Assembly (NCBI RefSeq): GCF_016405965.1
Contig: NZ_JAEFCD010000006.1
Location: 1 to 64,000 of the forward strand
DNA from: Alteromonas sp. IB21
Lineage (GTDB): Bacteria; Pseudomonadota; Gammaproteobacteria; Enterobacterales; Alteromonadaceae
Length of the DNA: 64,000 bases
Direction: 5' to 3'
The position numbers and the translations under genes were made by a program. Shown here piece by piece: positions 35,298-46,200 of this stretch (positions within the stretch are counted from its first letter, which is position 1; each line of letters opens with the position of its first letter). The notes beneath the pieces are model-generated. The model made no database searches. It was not told the DNA's origin and worked only from the letters and a program-made list of their open reading frames with translations.

Positions 35298-35897
35298 ATG
35301 ATTTTAAATCACTTAATTGGTATCTACACTCATCCAAGAGAAGAGTGGCAAACCATTGATACCAAGCACGAAACCTATTTTTACGCACTTACCCATATCG
35401 CTTTTATAGCGCTCATTCCCTCACTCGTAGCGTATTATTCAAGCGCTCACACTGGTTGGAGTATTGGCGCGGGTGATGTGATCAGACTCAGTGAAAGCAC
35501 CGCCATTATGATGGGCATAGGTATGTATTTCGGTTTGATAGCTGGAGTCGTGGCGCTGGCAGTACTTATTCACGAACTTGCTAAAGCGTTTGATGCGACG
35601 CCAACTTATACACAATCATTAGAGCTTGCAGCTTACACGGCCACACCACTATTTATGGTGGGTTTTGCCGGTCTTTATCCTGAGCTATGGGTGGTGATGA
35701 CGGCCTTGTTGGTAGGCATAAGCTACTCGGTATATCTGCTTTACTCGGGGGTTCCAATTTTAATGCACATGCCAGAGGATAAGGGCTTTATTTATTCAAG
35801 TTCGGTGGTGACATGCGGTCTAGTGTTGCTCGTTATCCTAATGACAGGTTCAGTATTGGTATGGGGGCTCACTGGTGGGCCGGTATTCGTCCACTAA
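35298..35897 (+). CDS. Yip1 family inner-membrane protein
   Basis: This 199-residue protein has five hydrophobic segments (about 29-47, 69-92, 109-123, 128-147 and 165-190). It begins with the HPREEWQTID motif seen in bacterial Yip1-domain (YohC-like) proteins. The function of these proteins in bacteria is not established. GGA precedes the ATG. It is convergent with purF and separated from it by a strong two-way terminator. Confidence 0.82.
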   Translation: MILNHLIGIYTHPREEWQTIDTKHETYFYALTHIAFIALIPSLVAYYSSAHTGWSIGAGDVIRLSESTAIMMGIGMYFGLIAGVVALAVLIHELAKAFDATPTYTQSLELAAYTATPLFMVGFAGLYPELWVVMTALLVGISYSVYLLYSGVPILMHMPEDKGFIYSSSVVTCGLVLLVILMTGSVLVWGLTGGPVFVH

Positions 35898-35923
35898 CGC
35901 TTTTTTGAAAGATTAAACCCATT

Positions 35924-35954
35924 AAAAAAGCCGCTTTCAAAAGCGGCTTTTTTT
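35924..35954. terminator. Bidirectional terminator, Yip1 gene and purF
   Basis: AAAAAAGCCGCTTT and AAAGCGGCTTTTTT form a near-perfect stem with a two-base loop; A and T tracts on both sides allow termination in both directions. Confidence 0.93.
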
Positions 35955-35989
35955 GTCAACAAGTAGCTTCTCTAAAAGCTTATGCAATA

Positions 35990-37513
35990 CTAATCAGCAG
36001 CATCCATGTTATGAACGTCAAGATTACTTAGTTCCGCCTGAACCACCGGCGCTTTTCTCGATTGTTCACCGCGAGACAAGTCGATGCGTTCAAGGTACGC
36101 TTGATCGATGTCTGCTGTAATGTAATTTCCATCAAAAACAGACGTTTCAAAACGCTGAATGGTTTCGTTTTCTTCGCGAACCGCATCAACCAGGTCAGAG
36201 ATATCTTGGAAGATAAGGCCATCTGCTTGAATAAGCTCTGCTATTTGATCGATCTCTCGACCATAAGCGATGAGCTCATTGGCCGAAGGCATATCAATAC
36301 CGTAAACATTAGGGAAGCGAATTTCCGGTGCGGCTGACGCAAAGTACACTTTCTTCGCGCCTGACTCACGCGCCATCTCGATAATTTGACCTGATGTAGT
36401 ACCACGTACGATTGAGTCATCAACAAGCAATACGCTCTTGCCTTTAAACTCAGAGGAGATTGCGTTTAGCTTGCGGCGTACTGACTTTTTACGCATGGTT
36501 TGGCCGGGCATAATGAAGGTCCGGCCAATGTAGCGGTTCTTAACGAAGCCCTGTCTATATGGCAGTTCTAGCGTGTTGGCTATTTGAAGCGCTACGTCCA
36601 TCGACGTTTCAGGAATAGGAATAACCACGTCGATATCTAGGTCTGCCCATTCGCGCTTGATTTTTTCACCAAGTTTACGGCCCATGTTTACGCGCGATGC
36701 ATATACTGAAATACCGTCAATAAAGCTGTCTGGGCGAGCAAAATAAACAAATTCAAAAATACAGGGGGACGTTACCGGGTTTTCAGCGCACTGTCTTGTG
36801 TGTAGCTGGCCCTCTTCAGTAATAAATACTGCTTCACCTGGCATAACATCGCGAACAAACTGGAAGCCTACCGCGTCAAGCGCCACGCTTTCAGAAGCTA
36901 CCATCCATTCCTCGCCTAGCTCGCTCATACGCTTACCTAGCGCCAATGGGCGAATACCGTGAGGGTCACGAAACGCAACTATACCTTGACCGATAATGGC
37001 CGCTACTACTGCATAGGCACCGCGGATTTTTTTATGAACTTTCGTGACGACCTCAAAAATATGTTCAGCACTTACACTTAAACCCGCAACTTGCTGCAGT
37101 TCATGAGCAAGAATGTTAAGGAGTAATTCAGAGTCTGAAGTCGTGTTAATGTGACGGCGAGCAATGCGGAATACTTCTTCTTGCAACTCGTGGGCATTGG
37201 TTAAATTGCCGTTATGCGCAAAGGCAATTCCAAACGGTGAGTTCACGTAAAACGGTTGCGCTTCTGCCGAACTTGACGTTCCAGCCGTTGGATAACGCAC
37301 ATGGCCGATACCCATGTTGCCAGACAATCTTTTCATATGGCGCGTATGAAAAACATCTCGAACCAAACCATTTGCTTTGCGCAAATTAAACATATTTTGG
37401 TCGATAGTCATTATGCCTGCGGCATCTTGTCCTCGGTGCTGAATAACCGTTAGACCGTCGTACAGCGACTGAGCTACGGGTGTTTTACCAACTATTCCGA
37501 CTATACCACACAT
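35990..37513 (-). CDS. purF: Amidophosphoribosyltransferase
   Basis: PurF makes 5-phosphoribosylamine from PRPP and glutamine, the first step of purine synthesis. The 507-residue enzyme begins MCGIVGIVG, so Cys2 (Cys1 after processing) is the glutaminase nucleophile. It has the PRPP motif [15 protein letters not shown]. It follows cvpA by 14 bp on the same strand, the order dedD-cvpA-purF found in E. coli. The C-terminal tail is charged and variable. Confidence 0.98.
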   Translation of the reverse strand: MCGIVGIVGKTPVAQSLYDGLTVIQHRGQDAAGIMTIDQNMFNLRKANGLVRDVFHTRHMKRLSGNMGIGHVRYPTAGTSSSAEAQPFYVNSPFGIAFAHNGNLTNAHELQEEVFRIARRHINTTSDSELLLNILAHELQQVAGLSVSAEHIFEVVTKVHKKIRGAYAVVAAIIGQGIVAFRDPHGIRPLALGKRMSELGEEWMVASESVALDAVGFQFVRDVMPGEAVFITEEGQLHTRQCAENPVTSPCIFEFVYFARPDSFIDGISVYASRVNMGRKLGEKIKREWADLDIDVVIPIPETSMDVALQIANTLELPYRQGFVKNRYIGRTFIMPGQTMRKKSVRRKLNAISSEFKGKSVLLVDDSIVRGTTSGQIIEMARESGAKKVYFASAAPEIRFPNVYGIDMPSANELIAYGREIDQIAELIQADGLIFQDISDLVDAVREENETIQRFETSVFDGNYITADIDQAYLERIDLSRGEQSRKAPVVQAELSNLDVHNMDAAD

Positions 37514-37527
37514 GTGCGTTACCTATT

Positions 37528-38016
37528 TCAAGCGGGATTTAAGAAACTGGAGGAGTCTTTCACATAGCTGAAAAACCACTCAATGATGACACCAAACTCG
37601 GGAATGAGTACCGACGCTTGCCACCATGCTGCTGAGGCTGCGCGAGTAAAGGTATCCATAAAAAAGAGCAATGCGCTCACTATCAAAACGCCACGCAATG
37701 CACCAAAAACTATGCCTAAGACACGATCGGTTCCTGACAGCCCCGTGGCTTGTACCAACTGGCTGATTACGTAATTTATCATGCCGCCGAGGATAAGCGT
37801 TGCGACAAAGAGCGCGGCAATAGCTGCGCCATTTTTTAAATAGGGGTCGTCAATAGCTGTAAAATAAATGGCGAGGTCTGCGTAGAAATTGCTTGAAATA
37901 AAGAGTGCAGCAAACCATACCACTAACGAGATGGCTTCTTTAACAAACCCTCTGATTAGGCTTATTAAGGTAGATACCGCAATGATACCCAGTATGGAAA
38001 AGTCTACCCAGTTCAT
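37528..38016 (-). CDS. cvpA: CvpA family membrane protein
   Basis: CvpA is an inner-membrane protein needed for colicin V production and, in several bacteria, for bile/envelope stress tolerance. The 162-residue product equals the E. coli length, begins [15 protein letters not shown] and has four hydrophobic segments. The frame stays open 14 codons further upstream, but ATG at 38016 gives the family N-terminus. It forms an operon with purF downstream. Confidence 0.94.
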   Translation of the reverse strand: MNWVDFSILGIIAVSTLISLIRGFVKEAISLVVWFAALFISSNFYADLAIYFTAIDDPYLKNGAAIAALFVATLILGGMINYVISQLVQATGLSGTDRVLGIVFGALRGVLIVSALLFFMDTFTRAASAAWWQASVLIPEFGVIIEWFFSYVKDSSSFLNPA

Positions 38017-38146
38017 CGTCTCTTTATTGCGTTGATGTTGCTTTTTGTGATGAAGCAACGAGCCTTTGGCGAGATGGCGCGCATTCTAACAGAAGATAGA
38101 AATATTACTAGTCTGTAATACAGATCCATACAGGTAAGAATACGCA

Positions 38147-38761
38147 CTACTCTACTTTGAACGTTGTAACTTTGCCTTTCAGGCTCGTGAGCTCTTTTAG
38201 ATGAGGCAGTGCCGACTCAAGCTTTTTCTTATCTAGGTCAGGACCAACAAACACTTTATTAAGTGGCCCAGAGCTGGTCTGAATTTTACGACTGAAGGCC
38301 CGGTAGCCCGCTCTTTCAAGTTTAGCTAAGAGCGCTTTGACGTTCTTCTCATGACGAAAGCTCCCAAGCTGAATAACCCAACCTGCATCATCATCTGCCA
38401 CCGCGCTTTTGTTATCAACCACGGTTTGGCTGGCAAGGTTATCTTGTTCTTCGAAAAGGTTTTCTTTTGGGGCTTGGGTAACGCTAGCGCCAGAACCCTC
38501 AACACGCGATGCCACCATAGGCTCATCGTCAATAGCGGTTTCATCTTCTATTTCGACAGCAGGAACTGCTGCTTTTGCCACTCGCTCTGATGGAAATGGC
38601 TCGGGCTCTACAATTGGTTTCTTCGGTGGATTGGCAGGTACAGAAACAAATGGTTCTCTGTTCGTTTGCTTTTTGCCATCAAGAAAGTCTGGTAAAAAAA
38701 TGACCGCTAAGGCAACGACAATGATCGTACCCACCAGTCTATTCTTTAATGCCGATGTCAC
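38147..38761 (-). CDS. dedD: SPOR-domain cell division protein DedD
   Basis: DedD is a septal-ring protein that binds denuded peptidoglycan at the division site. The 204-residue product has one N-terminal transmembrane helix (about 10-27), a Pro/Glu-rich periplasmic linker of about 100 residues and a C-terminal SPOR domain (WVIQLGSFRHEKNVKALLAKLERAGY ... VFVGPDLDKKK, about 128-204). It follows folC by 45 bp and precedes cvpA by 130 bp. Confidence 0.93.
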   Translation of the reverse strand: MTSALKNRLVGTIIVVALAVIFLPDFLDGKKQTNREPFVSVPANPPKKPIVEPEPFPSERVAKAAVPAVEIEDETAIDDEPMVASRVEGSGASVTQAPKENLFEEQDNLASQTVVDNKSAVADDDAGWVIQLGSFRHEKNVKALLAKLERAGYRAFSRKIQTSSGPLNKVFVGPDLDKKKLESALPHLKELTSLKGKVTTFKVE

Positions 38762-38806
38762 TTTGCTCTCCTGCTTGAATACACGTTTTTCTCTACAATG
38801 CGCGTG

Positions 38807-40138
38807 TTAGTTATGCTCAGCAAGCACGTCTGCTACGGTAACAAAAGAACCAAAAACGAGAATAAGTTCACCAGTTTGATAATCTGCAAGCGCATGCTGA
38901 TATGCCGAGGTTACGTCCTTAAACGTCTCTATATTCTCTATGGTTGTACCAGCATTAACAAGTGCATTTTCAAGTACTTCTGCATTGCACCCTCGAGGGC
39001 CGCTTGTTGAGGCCACATACCACTCGGCATTAAGCGCAGAGAGTGGCGCTAAGGTTTCTGCAATAGACTTATCTTTAAGCATGCCCACGACAATGCGCAT
39101 TTTGCTCACATCATATCGATTTAGCCAGTTTTGCATAGCTGTAGTGGCTTGTGGATTATGGGCGACATCAACAACCACAAAGGGCGATTCACTTATAGTC
39201 TGCTGTCGACCCGGCATGGTAGTGTTTTCAATGATATCTCTTACCACACCCTCTTCAGGAAGCAAGTCTAGCAGCTCTAGCGCGGCTAACGCCGTGCTTG
39301 CGTTTTGAAGTGGAATTTTAGGATAAGGTAACGATGCGTAGCTGTTGCTTTTTCCTTTCCAGCTCCACTCACTGTAATCACTTGCCACTACCGTTACGAA
39401 GTCTTGTGTTGCCCAGCGTACATTCGCCTGTAGCTCGTTTACCACATCGTAAAGCGAAGATGGCGGGAATAAATCGCCCACCACCGCATTACAGTTTTTA
39501 CGCATTATACCCGCTTTTTCACGAGCAATTTTTTCGCGGGTATTGCCAAGCCAATCCTGATGGTCAAGGTCGATAGTGGTAATCACAGCAAGATCGGGAT
39601 CGATGATATTGGTTGCATCCAGTCGCCCACCCAAGCCCACTTCAAGAATAACCACATCTACAGCCCATGACTGCATCATTTTCATTGCCGCCAAGGTGCC
39701 GAATTCGAAATAGGTTAAGGTGATAGGGTCGCCTTCCGTTTCCTTTCGCGACTTTTCAACAAACTCGAAAGCTTTAACGAACTCATTCGCTGGCGGTAAC
39801 TCACCATTATAACGAACCCGTTCTCGATAATCGGTTAAATGGGGCGAACTGTATACCGCAACACTTTTTCCTTGCGATAGCATGGCTTGCTCAAGCAAGC
39901 GACACGTGGTGCCTTTACCATTAGTACCAGCTACCGTAATAACAAGCGATTGCGTTAAAGAAAGCGCCATAGACTGCGCTACAGCTTTAACTCTGTCTAG
40001 CCCCATATCAATGGCACTAGGATGAATAGATTCGAGGTAGGATAACCACTGGCCCAGGCTTGTTTGCGTATTTGAAGACGAGGTGCCCTCTTTTGCGTTT
40101 GGCGCTGAGCCGGCTTTTAGATTGTTTTCGTTATTCAC
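38807..40138 (-). CDS. folC: Folylpolyglutamate/dihydrofolate synthase
   Basis: FolC adds glutamate to dihydropteroate and then to folates. The 443-residue enzyme has the P-loop VITVAGTNGKGTTCRLLE, SSPHLTDYRERVR, LGGRLDATNI, TTIDLDHQDWLG and DVAHNPQA. Its start codon overlaps the accD stop by one base, so the two are translationally coupled, as in E. coli. Confidence 0.97.
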   Translation of the reverse strand: MNNENNLKAGSAPNAKEGTSSSNTQTSLGQWLSYLESIHPSAIDMGLDRVKAVAQSMALSLTQSLVITVAGTNGKGTTCRLLEQAMLSQGKSVAVYSSPHLTDYRERVRYNGELPPANEFVKAFEFVEKSRKETEGDPITLTYFEFGTLAAMKMMQSWAVDVVILEVGLGGRLDATNIIDPDLAVITTIDLDHQDWLGNTREKIAREKAGIMRKNCNAVVGDLFPPSSLYDVVNELQANVRWATQDFVTVVASDYSEWSWKGKSNSYASLPYPKIPLQNASTALAALELLDLLPEEGVVRDIIENTTMPGRQQTISESPFVVVDVAHNPQATTAMQNWLNRYDVSKMRIVVGMLKDKSIAETLAPLSALNAEWYVASTSGPRGCNAEVLENALVNAGTTIENIETFKDVTSAYQHALADYQTGELILVFGSFVTVADVLAEHN

Positions 40139-40983
40139 TAATTCTTATAATGCAACTTAACCAACAGGCTGTGTAATCTATCACGCATATCTCTGCGGTC
40201 AACAATCATATCAATTGCGCCTTTCTCAACAAGGAATTCACTACGCTGGAAACCTTCAGGTAGCTTTTCTCTAACTGTTTGCTCGATTACGCGAGGGCCC
40301 GCGAAACCGATAAGGGCTTTTGGCTCTGCCACATTAACGTCACCAAGCATTGCCAAGCTTGCAGATACACCACCCATAGTAGGGTCGGTAAGCACACTGA
40401 TATAAGGCAGGCCTTTTTTGCTCATCTTAGCGAGAGCTGCAGACGTTTTAGCCATTTGCATCAATGACATAAGCGCTTCTTGCATTCGCGCGCCACCACT
40501 TGCACTAAAACAAATAAGCGGCATGTCGTTCTCTAAACACGCATTAACAGCCGCAACGAAACGTGCGCCCACTACTGACGCCATTGAGCCGCCCATAAAC
40601 GCAAACTCAAAACAAGCGACGACCACAGGCATACCTTTAAGCTTTCCCTGCATTACCACTAACGCGTCTTTCTCATTAGTTGCTTTTTGAGCGGCAACAA
40701 TACGGTCTTTATAGCGCTTAGAGTCTTTAAATTTAAGCACATCTTGAGGTTCATGCTCGGCGCCTAACTCCACGCGATCTCCATCATCGAGAAACGCATC
40801 GATACGGCGACGTGCCGTAATACGCATGTGATGATCGCATTTAGGGCAAACTTCCTGAAGTTTTTCCAGTTCGCTTTTGTACAACACGGCTTGACAAGAA
40901 CCACATTTTGTCCAAATACCTTCAGGTACATTACCTTTGTGTGATGTTTGCGTGCGCGGGAGAATTTTTTGAATCCAGCTCAT
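40138..40983 (-). CDS. accD: Acetyl-CoA carboxylase carboxyltransferase beta subunit
   Basis: AccD forms the carboxyltransferase with AccA and makes malonyl-CoA for fatty acid synthesis. The 281-residue protein has an N-terminal four-cysteine zinc finger (CGSCQ and CPKCD) and the crotonase-like core with [19 protein letters not shown] and [17 protein letters not shown]. It heads the accD-folC-dedD-cvpA-purF cluster. Confidence 0.98.
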   Translation of the reverse strand: MSWIQKILPRTQTSHKGNVPEGIWTKCGSCQAVLYKSELEKLQEVCPKCDHHMRITARRRIDAFLDDGDRVELGAEHEPQDVLKFKDSKRYKDRIVAAQKATNEKDALVVMQGKLKGMPVVVACFEFAFMGGSMASVVGARFVAAVNACLENDMPLICFSASGGARMQEALMSLMQMAKTSAALAKMSKKGLPYISVLTDPTMGGVSASLAMLGDVNVAEPKALIGFAGPRVIEQTVREKLPEGFQRSEFLVEKGAIDMIVDRRDMRDRLHSLLVKLHYKN

Positions 40984-41280
40984 GGAAATTGAATCCTTTG
41001 TTTTTTTGTTTGCCGACCATGACGATTAATAATTGTTCATACTTGAGGCCAACAACACATTAAATTTTTAAGTTCCATGCTGTATTACAAAGAAAAAATA
41101 CGTAACACAACAGAACAGCTACCTAATATAGCGCGCTATTAGACCACAATACAACGAAATGGAAAAAACAAAACTGGTCTTAGAAGTTGGCGGTCGGGAT
41201 TAGTGACGCTTACCTCTGTTATTACTGCATTTAAATTAGTATATAAAGGTATCAGTATGTACTGGCTTAAATAGACGTCT

Positions 41281-42081
41281 CTAGCATTTAGCCTTCGGAA
41301 ACTGGTTAACACCTGAATGACGCTCAAAAGATAGTTGCCTTTGGCCGCTTTCAACAAAATGCTTAAGTGCGATATCAATTTTATCTTTAAGAGAAGTGAA
41401 ACCAGAACGAATAACGAACACTAAACTCACCCGACTAATAACATTAGGCGACTGATAAAACTCTGTAGAACAGAACTTCGGGTCAAACATGACTGAACGG
41501 GCATTGTGTTCATTCATTATCGCAAAGTCACAGCGTCCTCTCGACAGCATCATAGCCATTGTAGATTGGCTACTTGAGTCAACCCTATCAATATTATTTT
41601 CTTCCCTATCAAAATACGGTGTTAAGGCAGGATAAACAAAACCGTATCGTGTACAGATACTCGAGGATACGTTCTCCTCTGGAACAAATGGTCCTTCGAA
41701 ATTTGTAGTGGAGTAGATATAACTTTCATGCTTAATCAACTCTTCGCTAAAGAGAAAGCTGTTCGGTTTACTTATCCAACTTTCGGAAGATAAAAACAAG
41801 TCTACGGACGACGACTTTAATAAATCTTCACTTCTAGCGCGATTTGAATCTAAATAGACGACGCGAAACTGACTTGATAGTTCATCAGCATTAAAAAAAT
41901 CGACGACGACGCCTTGGTAGCGCTTTGCGCTCTCATCATAGTACAAATAAGGAGCTGAGCCGGGTGTGTTAACGGCAAAACGCACGCTAGGGATATGATC
42001 TTGTGTATTAGCACGGCAGTAAAATGTCGTTAGACACAGTAACGAGCAAAGTAGTGTTAAGCTGAAGTGAAAAATAGGCAC
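41281..42081 (-). CDS. Periplasmic substrate-binding-like protein
   Basis: This 266-residue protein resembles family 3 extracellular solute-binding domains. It has a signal peptide (about 1-24, ending YCRA), VRFAVNTPGSAPYLYYDE, YQGVVVDFFNADEL, SSVDLFLSSESWI, a central MLSRGRCDFAIMNEHNA and a C-terminal helix. The family is diverse in Alteromonadales and often not linked to a transporter, which is the case here. The ligand is unknown. The start is GTG at 42081, preceded by a perfect AGGAGG; an ATG two bases upstream is out of frame. It lies between accD and truA, an order that is otherwise close to E. coli. Confidence 0.75.
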   Translation of the reverse strand: MPIFHFSLTLLCSLLCLTTFYCRANTQDHIPSVRFAVNTPGSAPYLYYDESAKRYQGVVVDFFNADELSSQFRVVYLDSNRARSEDLLKSSSVDLFLSSESWISKPNSFLFSEELIKHESYIYSTTNFEGPFVPEENVSSSICTRYGFVYPALTPYFDREENNIDRVDSSSQSTMAMMLSRGRCDFAIMNEHNARSVMFDPKFCSTEFYQSPNVISRVSLVFVIRSGFTSLKDKIDIALKHFVESGQRQLSFERHSGVNQFPKAKC

Positions 42082-42183
42082 ATTACCTCCTTGTATATTT
42101 ATCGACAGCGCATTATGAACGAACCACTAAAATCACGACTATACGTCGGTTTACTTCGCTATCCTTACTCCCCTGCAGAATAC

Positions 42184-42202
42184 TAAAAAAAGCATAATGC
42201 TT
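42184..42202 (-). terminator. Terminator of truA
   Basis: On the minus strand AAGCA-TTA-TGCTT forms a five-bp stem followed by seven T, about 50 bp after the truA stop. Confidence 0.7.
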
Positions 42203-42250
42203 AAAACCCTTGGGGTAGCTTCACACAATCTATTAGCGTGCTAAATCATG

Positions 42251-43039
42251 TCAATTTGGCAAAAACAAAGGTCCTAAAGGCCCTTTGGGCAAGTCATGCT
42301 CCTCAGGGTAAGTTACGTCAACCAAATACAAACCGTTTGGCTTAGCCGTTGCAGCTGATTTACTTCTGTCTTTTAGACTTAGTAAGTGTGCAATCCAATT
42401 GACATCTTGCTCCCCTGCCCCAATTTCAACAAGCGCACCGGTAATGTTGCGAACCATGTGGTGTAAGAACGCGTTTGCCCGAATATCAATAATGACATAG
42501 CGGCCTTGTCTGTAAACATTCACATCAGTAACGTTTCGAAATGGCGTTTTACTTTGGCATAGCGCTGCGCGAAATGAGGTAAAATCTTGCTCGCCTAATA
42601 ATGCCTGTGCAGCAAGGTGCATTTTCTCTTCATCCAATTCACGATGAATATGCGTAACCCCTGAATGCAGGATAGCGGGACGCATTTTGGCGTTGTGAAT
42701 TACATAACGATAGCGGCGATGGGTGGCAGAAAACCGAGCGTGAAAGTCATCGCTGACGTTCTTAGCCCACGTAACAGCGACAGAATTAGGAAGGTTCGCG
42801 TTTACACCGAGCGTCCATGCGCGCTCGGAGCGTGGCGCATCACAATCAAAGTGAACCACTTGCCCTGTGGCATGCACGCCCGCGTCGGTGCGCCCAGCAC
42901 ATTGTACTTCAATGGGTTCATTGGCCACTGTCGATAGTGCCTTTTCGAGATGTTCTTGAACACTTGGGACTTCACGCTGACGTTGCCAGCCGTAAACTGC
43001 TGCACCGTCGTATTCGATCCCTAAGGCAATTCGCCCCAT
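42251..43039 (-). CDS. truA: tRNA pseudouridine38-40 synthase
   Basis: TruA converts uridines 38-40 in the anticodon stem of many tRNAs to pseudouridine. The 262-residue enzyme has [15 protein letters not shown], the catalytic aspartate in [18 protein letters not shown] and [17 protein letters not shown]. The gene is downstream of fimV on the same strand, an order shared with Pseudomonas and Alteromonas relatives. Confidence 0.97.
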   Translation of the reverse strand: MGRIALGIEYDGAAVYGWQRQREVPSVQEHLEKALSTVANEPIEVQCAGRTDAGVHATGQVVHFDCDAPRSERAWTLGVNANLPNSVAVTWAKNVSDDFHARFSATHRRYRYVIHNAKMRPAILHSGVTHIHRELDEEKMHLAAQALLGEQDFTSFRAALCQSKTPFRNVTDVNVYRQGRYVIIDIRANAFLHHMVRNITGALVEIGAGEQDVNWIAHLLSLKDRSKSAATAKPNGLYLVDVTYPEEHDLPKGPLGPLFLPN

Positions 43040-43154
43040 CTGTATTACCCCTTCGCTAAAAAGGCGCTAAGTTTAGTCATCCTACGAGCAACATGCAATG
43101 CTGCATATGCGTAAAAAATGCTGACGTAATGACATGTTAACGCGCAGCGACTTA

Positions 43155-43190
43155 AACAAAAACAGCCTGCATTATAAAAATGGCAGGCCG
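43155..43190 (-). terminator. Terminator of fimV
   Basis: On the minus strand GCCTGC (43183-43188) pairs with GCAGGC (43165-43170) around an A/T loop, followed by a TGTTTTTGTTT tract. It lies 35 bp after the fimV stop. Confidence 0.8.
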
Positions 43191-43222
43191 TTCATTTATT
43201 CAAAATATGCTTAGCTCAAACG

Positions 43223-46200
43223 CTAAACGATTTTTGCAAGTATTGACGCAGCTTCCTGCTTTTGTTCTTCGCTACCTTCATTCATTACTTCTTCTAATAA
43301 TTCTCTTGCCGCCTCCGCATCATCCATTTCAATGTATGCGCGAGCTAAATCAAGGTTTGCGTTTTGTCCTGCATCCTTATCAATATCGATAACAGTATCT
43401 TCATCAGATACGCCTGTGAAATCAGATAAGCTTACGTCAAGATCTAGAGCCTGGCTGTCAGGGTCGATAGCATTTGCATCGTCACCATCATCTAGCAGCG
43501 ATTCTACATCGAGGAAATCTTCTGATGCAGAGCTCGTCTCTCCTTCATCATCTGTTTCTATATCACTTAACAGTGCAGCAAGGTCAAGGTCAGGATTATC
43601 TAGCTTAAGTTCATCATCTTTATCTTCAACGGCAGGTACTTCTGGTACCGACTCATTGTCTTCAATTTCAGATGGCGTAGCGATGTCTAAATCATCTGGA
43701 ATCTCAAGCTCATCTACATCATCTCCACTTTCGTCCTCATCTATCTCAGAAAGCTTACTATCATCATTTTGCTCAAGTTCGAATGTGTCGTCCGCGTCAT
43801 CGTCTTGTTCAAGTTCGAATGAACCTTCCGCATCGTCGTCTTGTTCAAGTTCGAATGTATCGCTCGTATCGTCGTCCTGCTCAAGTTCGAATGTGTCGTC
43901 CGCATCGTCGTCTTGTTCAAGCTCGAATGTGTCGTCCGCATCATCGTCTTGTTCAAGCTCGAATGAATCTTCCGCATCATCGTCTTGTTCAAGTTCGAAT
44001 GAATCTTCCGCATCATCGGTTTTTTCTGCTTCTTCGCCTGACGCATTTGCTCCAACATTACTTTCATCTAGAGATTCGGGTTCTTCTGCGAGTTCGCTCG
44101 AATCCACCACATTGTCAGACTCTAGGCTTTGTAGTAACTCATCGAATTCAGCACTGTCTAAATCGTCAAGAATTTCGTTATCATCAACAGTGTCATCGTC
44201 ATCGTCATCGTCAGAAGCAGAAAGCCAATCATCAAGCCCAGGTACATCGTCTAGTTCTTCAAAATCTTTATTGGCACTCTTTTGAGAACTATCTTCTTCA
44301 GATAGGGCCTCATTTTCAGAATAAGTTTTTTGTTCTTCTGTATCTTCACCGTCAATAACACCATCAACTTCTTGTTCTAACTCGAAGCTTTCTATTTCGT
44401 CAAAAGCTTGGTTCAGAAGACTATCATCATATTCATCATCGCTGCTCGATTCTTCATTGGATAAAGACTCCTCAGGCCCTATTGAAGCGTTATCATCCGT
44501 CGAATCAGTGCTCTCTTTTGACGTTTCTTCTGCTTGAAGTTCTTCATCCATTCCCATCTGACTAAACGATGGAATATCATCCATCATTTGCTTTTCGAAC
44601 GCTTCAATAGCGTCATCAAGCGGGTCTTCAGAAGTTAAAGCACTTTCGTTCGCCTCAGCATTAGCGTCACTATCGTTCTCTTCTTCATGGTTGAGCTCTG
44701 TTTCTGGCTCAACCTCAGCTTCGGGCTCAAACTCTAGTTCAGCCTCGGGCTCTGGCAGAGAATCTATTTCAGCTTCAAGCTCAGGCTCCTCTTCAGAATC
44801 AAGGTCTTCTTCTACTGCTGTTCCGGGTTCAGGTTCAGATTCCGAGGCAACCTCTGGCTCTTCCTCAGCTTCAGACTCTGGTTCTCCCGCTGCATCCGGT
44901 TCGGGTAAAGCTTCTACTCCCGATTCGATTTCTGCCTCTAACTCGGACAGCAGTTCATCAGTTAACTGCTCTACCTCATTGCTGCTTTTCGATTCTTCAG
45001 CTTCTAATTCTGCAAGTAACTCGTCGGTTAACGGATCACTGAAGTCGTCATCCTCTCTGTCTTCAATTCCATCAGGAAGATCGTTTTCAGGCTCATCAAA
45101 AGCGTCGATATCCGGACTAACTACAGGTTCACCTTCAAGCTCTGCTTCAAGTTCGGCGAGTAACTCATCAGTGAACGGATCATCAAAATCTTCATCATCA
45201 CTTTGCTCAGCGACCTCTTCAGGTGAAGCTTCTTCGTCTTCAGAGTAGCTGTGGTCGTGTTCCTCTTCTGCTTGCAATTCTGCTATAAGCTCGTCCGAAA
45301 GGGGGTCGCTGAAATCCGAATCGACTTCAATCTCTTCTTCAAGAATATCGTCTAAATCGTCCGTTATAGCGTCAAGGCTTTGAATTGATTGGGGTGACGG
45401 CGCTGATGTTGTTATTTCATCTTCAAATTCATCATCATCTTCTAGCCCCCCCATCATTTCAATTTGTTCAATCTCGTTGAGCAGCTCGTCAGTAATTTTA
45501 TTTATTTCTTTGTTTTGCTGATTAATCTCGTCATCAAGCTTGCTTAACATATCTTCATTAATGAGCTCATCATTACTGTCTAACTCATCAGTAAGACCGG
45601 CATCTACACCATGCTCGTCGAGCAGATCGTCAATGCTAATCTCGGGTTTGTCGTCTTCATCCTCTATCGTCGGAAGCGAGGGTGAACTTTTACTTGGCTC
45701 AGCGTCATTAGTAAAATCTTCTACAGAACTAGCAAGCAACGCATCTATATCATCTTCATCAACATTTTCAGATTCAGAGGTACCATTAACCTCGTTTAAG
45801 ATGTCGTCAGGGTTGATATCTCCTGCTTCCTCTCCCTCTGCAACGGGCTCTTCGTCAGCGACGCTACTTTGAACATCATCGAGTAAATCATCGATATCGA
45901 AATCATCTTCAGCACCTGTATCGTCGATACTCGCTGAATCTAACGCCTGTTCGCTATCATCCTCGCTGCTTTCATCAAACACATCGTCGTCGCCTGATAA
46001 GTCGAAACCTTCCAGGTCATTTGCATCGCTTTCATTAAGCACCTTGTCTGATAAGTCATCGTCATCAAACAAACTGTCGAGCTCACTTTGATCAAGCTCA
46101 TCATCACCAGCTTCAAATAGATCGTCATCATTATCTGGCACTAACATATCGTCTTCTAGGTCGGCGAAGGCCTCAAGCTCATCATCCAGGCTTTCTTCTA

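Noticed and set aside
38037..38059. GTTGCTT/AAGCAAC hairpin between dedD and cvpA as an attenuator
   Set aside because: A seven-bp stem is present but there is no T tract and no leader peptide; support is too weak.
41139..41378. 79-codon minus-strand frame overlapping the substrate-binding gene's end
   Set aside because: It overlaps the true gene in another frame and shows no ribosome site or domain.
43332..44285. Long plus-strand open frame rich in serine opposite fimV
   Set aside because: It arises because the acidic codons of fimV read as serine codons on the opposite strand; it has no ribosome site and no protein-like composition. The same holds for 44691-45248.
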